Source: Planomonospora parontospora (GTDB lineage: Bacteria > Actinomycetota > Actinomycetes > Streptosporangiales > Streptosporangiaceae). From it: a stretch of DNA of 64,000 bases. Below, one piece after another: positions 59,585-64,000 of this stretch. Within the stretch, counting starts at the first letter, position 1, and each line of letters opens with the position of its first letter. Made by a program: the position numbers and the translations under genes. The notes below the pieces were generated by a model. It ran no database searches, was not told the DNA's origin, and saw only the letters and a list, made by a program, of their open reading frames with translations. The stretch spans positions 62,001-126,000 of the forward strand of contig BMQD01000005.1 in assembly GCA_014647935.1 (NCBI GenBank), read 5' to 3'.

Positions 59585-61114
59585 GTGCCCGAGGACCGCT
59601 CCCCTTCGATCACCCGCCGCCTCCCGCCGAGCGAAGCCGTGGACCGCTGGACCGGCGCACGCCACGGCCTGGCCAAGACCTACGGGCAGGCCGACCTCAT
59701 CGTGCTCGGCATCGGTGTCATGATCGGCTCGGGCATCTTCAGCCTCGCCGGCCGGCAGGCGGCCACCATGGCCGGACCGGGCGTGGTCCTCTCCTTCATG
59801 ATCGCCGGTATCACGAGCCTGCTCGTGGCCTTCTGCATCGCGGAGCTGTCGTCCGCCATGCCGGCCTCCGGCAGCGCCTACACCTTCACCTACGTCATCT
59901 TCGGCGAGGTCTGGGCCTGGATCGTCGGCTGGGCCCTGGTGATGGAACTGCTCCTGGCCGCGGCGGTGGTGGCCCGCGTCTGGTCGCTCTACGCCGCCCA
60001 GATGCTGGCCGACCTCGGCGTGCCCATCCCCGGGCCGCTCTCCGGGGTCATCGGCCAGGCCGAGGGCTTCGACCTGTTCACCCTCTTCATCCTGGTGCTG
60101 CTGACCGGGGTGGTGGCGCTCGGCGCCCGGATCGGCCTGCGCGCCCTGTGGATCATCGTGATCGCCAAGCTGCTGGCCGTCGGAGCGGTGATCGTGGTCG
60201 GCGCGGCCCACTTCGACCAGCGCAACCTGGCCGCCATCCCGGTGCCGTCCGCGCCGGTCGAGACGGCTGCGGACACCCTGCACTCCCCGCTCCTCGGCAT
60301 GGTCTTCGGCCAGACGACCGCGTTCGGCTGGTTCGGCATCTTCGCCGCCTCGGCCACCATCACCTTCGCCTACATCGGCTTCGACGTCGTGGCCACGGCC
60401 GCCGAGGAGGCCGAGGACGCCCCCCGGTCCATCCCCCGGGGCATCATCCGCAGCCTGGTGGCGACCACGGTGATCTACATCGCGGTCGCGGTGGTCATGG
60501 TCGGCATGACCTCCTACGACAGGATCGACCCGGGTGCCCCGCTCGCCAGCGCCTTCCGCCGTACGGGCAACGGCTTCATGGTCCACGTCATCAACATCGG
60601 CGCGGTGCTCGGCCTCACCACGGTCGTCCTGGTGCTGCTGGTGGGCCTGACCCGGGTGATCTTCTCCATGGCCCGCGACGGGCTGTTCCCCCGGCCGCTC
60701 GCCAAGATCAACCGTGCCTACCACAGCCCGACCAGGGCCACCCTGGTCATCGGCGGGGTGGCGATCCTGCTCGCCGAGTTCGTGCCGGTGCTCACGCTGG
60801 AGCCGCTGGTCGTGATCGGCACCCTGTGTGTGTTCGTCGCGGCGGCGGCCGGCGTGATGCGGATGCGCCGGACGATGCCCGATCTGCCCCGGGGCTTCCG
60901 CACCCCGCTCTCGCCGTACGTGCCCGTCGCGTCGATCCTCGCGAGCCTCTGGCTGATGGTGAACCTCCAGGTCGTCACCTGGCTGTACTTCGCCGCCTGG
61001 ATGGCCTTCGGCGTGCTGGTCTACCTGCTGTACGGCAGGCGCAACAGCGTGCTGGCCGGAGGCCGGCCGCCCGCCGACCCCGCCTTCGAGTCCCGCGGGC
61101 GGCACCGCCGCTGA
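59585..61114 (+). CDS. APC-family amino-acid permease
   Basis: 509 residues, about twelve membrane helices. The signature begins IVLGIGVMIGSGIFSLAGRQ and includes FIAASATITFAYIGFDVVAT-type helix 6 and AEEAEDAPRSIPRGIIRSL. This resembles the cationic amino acid transporter branch. GTG 59585 is used. Confidence 0.85.
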   Translation: MPEDRSPSITRRLPPSEAVDRWTGARHGLAKTYGQADLIVLGIGVMIGSGIFSLAGRQAATMAGPGVVLSFMIAGITSLLVAFCIAELSSAMPASGSAYTFTYVIFGEVWAWIVGWALVMELLLAAAVVARVWSLYAAQMLADLGVPIPGPLSGVIGQAEGFDLFTLFILVLLTGVVALGARIGLRALWIIVIAKLLAVGAVIVVGAAHFDQRNLAAIPVPSAPVETAADTLHSPLLGMVFGQTTAFGWFGIFAASATITFAYIGFDVVATAAEEAEDAPRSIPRGIIRSLVATTVIYIAVAVVMVGMTSYDRIDPGAPLASAFRRTGNGFMVHVINIGAVLGLTTVVLVLLVGLTRVIFSMARDGLFPRPLAKINRAYHSPTRATLVIGGVAILLAEFVPVLTLEPLVVIGTLCVFVAAAAGVMRMRRTMPDLPRGFRTPLSPYVPVASILASLWLMVNLQVVTWLYFAAWMAFGVLVYLLYGRRNSVLAGGRPPADPAFESRGRHRR

Positions 61115-61210
61115 CCGCGCCGGGCCGGCTCCCGCGGGCGGCGCCTCCGCCGACCGCGCCGGGCCGGCTCGCGCGGCGCAGGAGCCCGACCGGTCCGGTC
61201 CGCCGGGAGG

Positions 61211-61278
61211 AGCTCACAGGCGGCAGGAGCTCACAGGCGGCGGGAAATCACAAGCGGCGGGAACTCATAGGCGGCGGG
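61211..61278. repeat. 17-bp tandem repeat, four copies
   Basis: Four units of the form AGCTCACAGGCGGCAGG (61211, 61228, 61245, 61262) with a few substitutions. The last overlaps the stop codon of the ABC ATPase gene (61265-61267), so the repeat touches coding sequence. Confidence 0.8.
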
Positions 61279-62008
61279 CGTCGAGCACCGTCCGCAGGAA
61301 CTCCCGGGTCCGGGGTTCCCGGGGATCGGTGAAGATCTGCTCGGGGGTGCCGCGCTCCAGCAGCACCCCGTCGTCGAGGAAGCAGACGGTGTCCGCGATC
61401 TCCCGGCAGAAGCCCATCTCGTGGGTGGTCAGGATCATCGTCATCCCGCCCGCCTTGAGCTCTCTGATGATCTCCAGGACCTCCGCGACCAGCGCCGGGT
61501 CCAGCGCTGAGGTGACCTCGTCGAGCAACATCAGGCGGGGCCGGGTGGCCAGCGCCCGGATGACGGCCACCCGCTGCTGCTGGCCGCCGGAGAGCCGGTC
61601 GGGGTAGGCGCCCGCCTTGTCCGCCAGGCCGAACCTGTCCAGCAGGTCCCGGGCCTCCTCTTCGGCCCGGGCCCGACCGACCCCGTGCACCCGGCGGGGG
61701 GCCAGCGTGATGTTGTCCAGCACGGTCATGTGCGGGAACAGGTTGAAGGCCTGGAACACGATGCCCACGCTCTTGCGCACCTCGTCGGCGTCGGTCCTGA
61801 CGTCGGTGATGTCGGCGCCGTCGAGGCGGATCACACCGTCGTCGACGGTCTCCAGCAGGTTCACGCAGCGCAGCAGCGTGGACTTGCCCGAGCCCGAGGC
61901 CCCGATCAGGCAGACCACCTCGTGCGCCTCGACGGACAGGTCGATCCCGCGCAGCACGCTGTGACCGTGGTAGTTCTTCCAGACGCCCTCGATGGTCAGC
62001 AGGCTCAT
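61265..62008 (-). CDS. Amino-acid ABC transporter ATP-binding protein
   Basis: 247 residues. Walker A GASGSGKSTLLR, signature RLSGGQQQRVAV, Walker B RLMLLDEVTSALDPAL and the GlnQ-type VFQAFNLFPHMTVLDNITLA. Its start overlaps the permease stop by 4 bp. Confidence 0.92.
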   Translation of the reverse strand: MSLLTIEGVWKNYHGHSVLRGIDLSVEAHEVVCLIGASGSGKSTLLRCVNLLETVDDGVIRLDGADITDVRTDADEVRKSVGIVFQAFNLFPHMTVLDNITLAPRRVHGVGRARAEEEARDLLDRFGLADKAGAYPDRLSGGQQQRVAVIRALATRPRLMLLDEVTSALDPALVAEVLEIIRELKAGGMTMILTTHEMGFCREIADTVCFLDDGVLLERGTPEQIFTDPREPRTREFLRTVLDARRL

Positions 62009-62850
62009 GCTCCGCGCCGCCTCTGCGAACGGGCCGCCAGGTGGTCGGTGAGGCGGGCCATGGGGATGGTGAGCGCGATGAACAGCAGCGCCGCCACCAG
62101 GGTGGGGGTGTAGTTGAACGTGCTCGCGGCGTAGATCTGCGCCTGGCGCAGCGCCTCGACCACACCGATCGTCGAGACCAGGGCGGTGTCCTTCTGCAGC
62201 GAGACGAAGTCGTTGAGCAGCGGCGGGACGACCCGGCGCCAGGCCTGCGGCAGCACCACGTGGCGCATCGTCTGGCCGTGGCTCAACCCCAGGGACCGCG
62301 CGGCGGCCCGCTGGCTCGGATGGACCGAGTCGATGCCCGCCCGGAACACCTCGGCGACGTACGCACCGTAGGAGAGGGTGAGGGCGACGACCCCGAGGGT
62401 GATCTCGTCCGTGGGCGCGCCCTGCAGCCCGAGCGCCGGGATGCCGAACCCGACCAGCAGGATCACCAGGATGGTCGGCACTCCGCGGAACACGTCGGTG
62501 TAGGCCACCGCCAGGGCGCGGAGCGGGAAGAAGGCCGGAGCCCGCAGGTTCCGCGCCAGGGCGACGAACAGGCCGAGGACCAGGATGATCGGCTCGGCGA
62601 TCAGGAAGATCTGGACGTTCGTCCAGAACCCGGCGAGCACGTCCGGCCACGCCCTGGCGAAGGCCTCGGCGTCGAAGAAGGTCTCCCGGACCCGCGGCCA
62701 GCCCGGCGAGCCGGTGACCACCGCCGCCAGCACGCCGAGGAAGGCGATCGTGGAGACCGTGGCGACCGTGCCCGACCGGACCGCCCGGTTCCGGCGGACC
62801 CTCTCCCGCTGGACCTGCCGCTCGCTCTTGACCCAGGTGCGCTCGCTCAT
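62005..62850 (-). CDS. Polar amino-acid ABC transporter permease
   Basis: 281 residues from ATG 62850. The membrane helices include the family loop SYGAYVAEVFRAGIDSVHPS then QRAAARSLGLSHGQTMRHVV. A long basic N-terminal leader precedes the first helix. An alternate upstream start would add about 35 repeat-coded residues and is less likely. Confidence 0.9.
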   Translation of the reverse strand: MSERTWVKSERQVQRERVRRNRAVRSGTVATVSTIAFLGVLAAVVTGSPGWPRVRETFFDAEAFARAWPDVLAGFWTNVQIFLIAEPIILVLGLFVALARNLRAPAFFPLRALAVAYTDVFRGVPTILVILLVGFGIPALGLQGAPTDEITLGVVALTLSYGAYVAEVFRAGIDSVHPSQRAAARSLGLSHGQTMRHVVLPQAWRRVVPPLLNDFVSLQKDTALVSTIGVVEALRQAQIYAASTFNYTPTLVAALLFIALTIPMARLTDHLAARSQRRRGA

Positions 62851-62874
62851 GCGCCCGGCCGGATCGAGGCGGAA

Positions 62875-63027
62875 ACGCCGTACCGGACCAGGGCGGAAAC
62901 GCCGCGCCAGACCCCCGTGGAAACCCCGCGCCGGACCGGGGCGGGAACGCCGCACCGCGAATCCGTTCGGGCGGTGAGGACGGTCCGCGCAGTGAGGACG
63001 GTCCGCGCAGTGAGGACGGTCCGGGCG
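62875..63027. repeat. Two minisatellite-like arrays upstream of the permease gene
   Basis: A degenerate array of GGCGGAAACGCC-type units covers 62875-62955. Three 18-bp copies of GTGAGGACGGTCCGCGCA lie at 62974, 62992 and 63010. They separate the solute-binding gene and the permease, so they may lower downstream expression. Confidence 0.75.
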
Positions 63028-63049
63028 GGCCCGTAGGCCCCTCGACGGG

Positions 63050-63928
63050 TCACTTCAGCTCCGGGGCGCCCGCGGCCGAGCCGAGCCAGGTGCTCTCGAT
63101 CTTCTCCAGTTCGCCGGAGGACGAGAGCTCCCCGATGGCCTCGTCGATGCAGGAGACCAGCGCGCTGCCCTTCTCGAAGACCAGGCCGAACTGCTCGGGG
63201 GCGCCGCCGGCGGCGTCGAACTGGCCGACGATCGCGGAGTCCTCCACCTGAGCGGCGGTGACGTAGAACGCCGTCGGCAGGTCCACCACGATCGCGTCCA
63301 CCTGCTTGTTCTTCAGCGCGTTCACCGCGTCGACCTGCTGGCTGTAGACCTTGGGGTCGGTGGTGGGCCGGATGACGTCCTTGACCGCCTGAAGGCTGGT
63401 GGTGCCGACCTGCACTCCGATCCGGGCCTCCTTCAGCGACGCCAGATCCTTCGCGGAGGCGAACTTCGAGCCCTCGACCGCGACGACGGCCTGCTTGACG
63501 GTGTAGTAGCCCTTGCTGAAGTCGACGACCTTGGCCCGGTCGGGGGTGATGGAGACCTGGTTGACGTCGAAGTCGAACTTCTTGGCGCCGGGCGCGAACG
63601 CGGCGTCGAACGGCACCGTCTCCCAGACGACCTCGCCGGGGGCGAAGCCGAGCTTTCCGGCGATCGCGTAGGCCACGGCACTCTCGAAGCCCTCGCCGTT
63701 CGACGGGTCGTCGTTCTTGAACCAGGGCTCGTAGGCGGGCTTGTCGGTGCCGACGGTCAGCTTGCCCGGCGTCTTCAGCGCGAGCGCGTCCTTGGCGCAG
63801 GCGTCCGCGGCCGGGGAGCCGGCGGGAGCGGAGGTGCTCGCCTGGCCCGCCGTGTCCGAGACCGGCGCGCAGGCCACCGCGGTCACTGCGAGGGCACCGA
63901 GCGCGAGCAGCGTAGAGGGACGGACCAT
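63050..63928 (-). CDS. ABC transporter solute-binding lipoprotein
   Basis: 292 residues. Signal peptide ends LAVTAVACAPVS, where AC fits a lipobox (Cys20). The binding domain begins KLTVGTDKPAYEPWFKND and includes DFDVNQVSITPDRAKVVDFS and RIGVQVGTTSLQAVKD, as in family 3 amino-acid-binding proteins. First gene of the uptake operon with the permease and ATPase. Confidence 0.92.
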   Translation of the reverse strand: MVRPSTLLALGALAVTAVACAPVSDTAGQASTSAPAGSPAADACAKDALALKTPGKLTVGTDKPAYEPWFKNDDPSNGEGFESAVAYAIAGKLGFAPGEVVWETVPFDAAFAPGAKKFDFDVNQVSITPDRAKVVDFSKGYYTVKQAVVAVEGSKFASAKDLASLKEARIGVQVGTTSLQAVKDVIRPTTDPKVYSQQVDAVNALKNKQVDAIVVDLPTAFYVTAAQVEDSAIVGQFDAAGGAPEQFGLVFEKGSALVSCIDEAIGELSSSGELEKIESTWLGSAAGAPELK

Positions 63929-64000
63929 GACAAACCTCCGGGGAGAGCGATGACCTCCGAATTCTACGTACGGCCGCCGACCAGGGGAGAAACGGCCTCC

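Overview
The window is high-GC actinobacterial chromosome, most like a Streptosporangiaceae-type organism (Streptosporangium, Nonomuraea or a relative). That guess rests on gene families and order, such as asd-ask followed by a DUF5063 gene, recR, ybaB and dnaX, plus SARP and F420-dependent proteins; it is not a sequence match. It divides into an ordinary chromosomal left arm (1-13.9 kb), an integrated mobile element of about 16.2 kb (13,915-30,174), and a chromosomal right arm (30.2-64 kb).

Left arm: an aminotransferase tail, a GNAT acetyltransferase, a 1,027-residue AfsR/SARP regulator with three 11-bp operator repeats upstream, a class I methyltransferase, a zinc-ribbon protein, a TetR regulator, a second GNAT divergent from an HxlR regulator, SURF1, an amidohydrolase, a YkvA-like protein, an F420-type luciferase-like oxidoreductase, and a TetR gene whose 5' end is the element's insertion point.

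Mobile element: a large serine integrase lies next to the left end. A 14-bp direct repeat (13,915-13,928 and 30,161-30,174) marks attL and attR. Joining the element's two ends recreates a 54-bp attP with 11-bp inverted arms (10 of 11 matching) centred on a TC dinucleotide. Joining the host ends gives the TetR gene a new in-frame upstream GTG. Inside are a divergent XRE switch, a zinc-finger protein, a prim-pol/SF3-helicase replication protein followed by an iteron-like array, a tightly overlapped operon of mostly unknown genes (20.7-23.6 kb), two membrane-anchored proteins, a cassette of three tiny overlapping genes, a small GntR regulator, an HNH nuclease, and a DUF2637 (Spd-like) / DUF6907-like operon. 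No FtsK/TraB translocase, relaxase or phage structural gene was recognised, so it is either a non-self-transmissible integrative element or a satellite of something else. Its intergenic spaces carry a recurrent, apparently undescribed motif: a CTGACCTGC anchor beside a perfect 9-10-bp word duplication, with a different word at each site.

Right arm: a secreted M15-like peptidase (divergent from the TetR gene before integration), asd/ask, recR-ybaB-dnaX, SRP RNA, two tRNA-Ser genes, a neutral zinc metallopeptidase, tadA with two associated proteins, upp, PH-domain and XRE-TPR genes, a FadR-type regulator, an extra beta-clamp gene, a two-component system beside an ABC exporter, an HxlR/quinone-oxidoreductase pair around a perfect 22-bp palindrome, a DUF5685 protein with an extreme Cys-rich tail, a metallophosphoesterase, dnaB carrying a full-length LAGLIDADG intein, a MATE exporter with a hairpin over its start, an APC permease, and a polar amino-acid ABC uptake operon.

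Starts were picked from reading frame, ribosome binding sites and overlaps. All family names come from recognised motifs; no database search was run.
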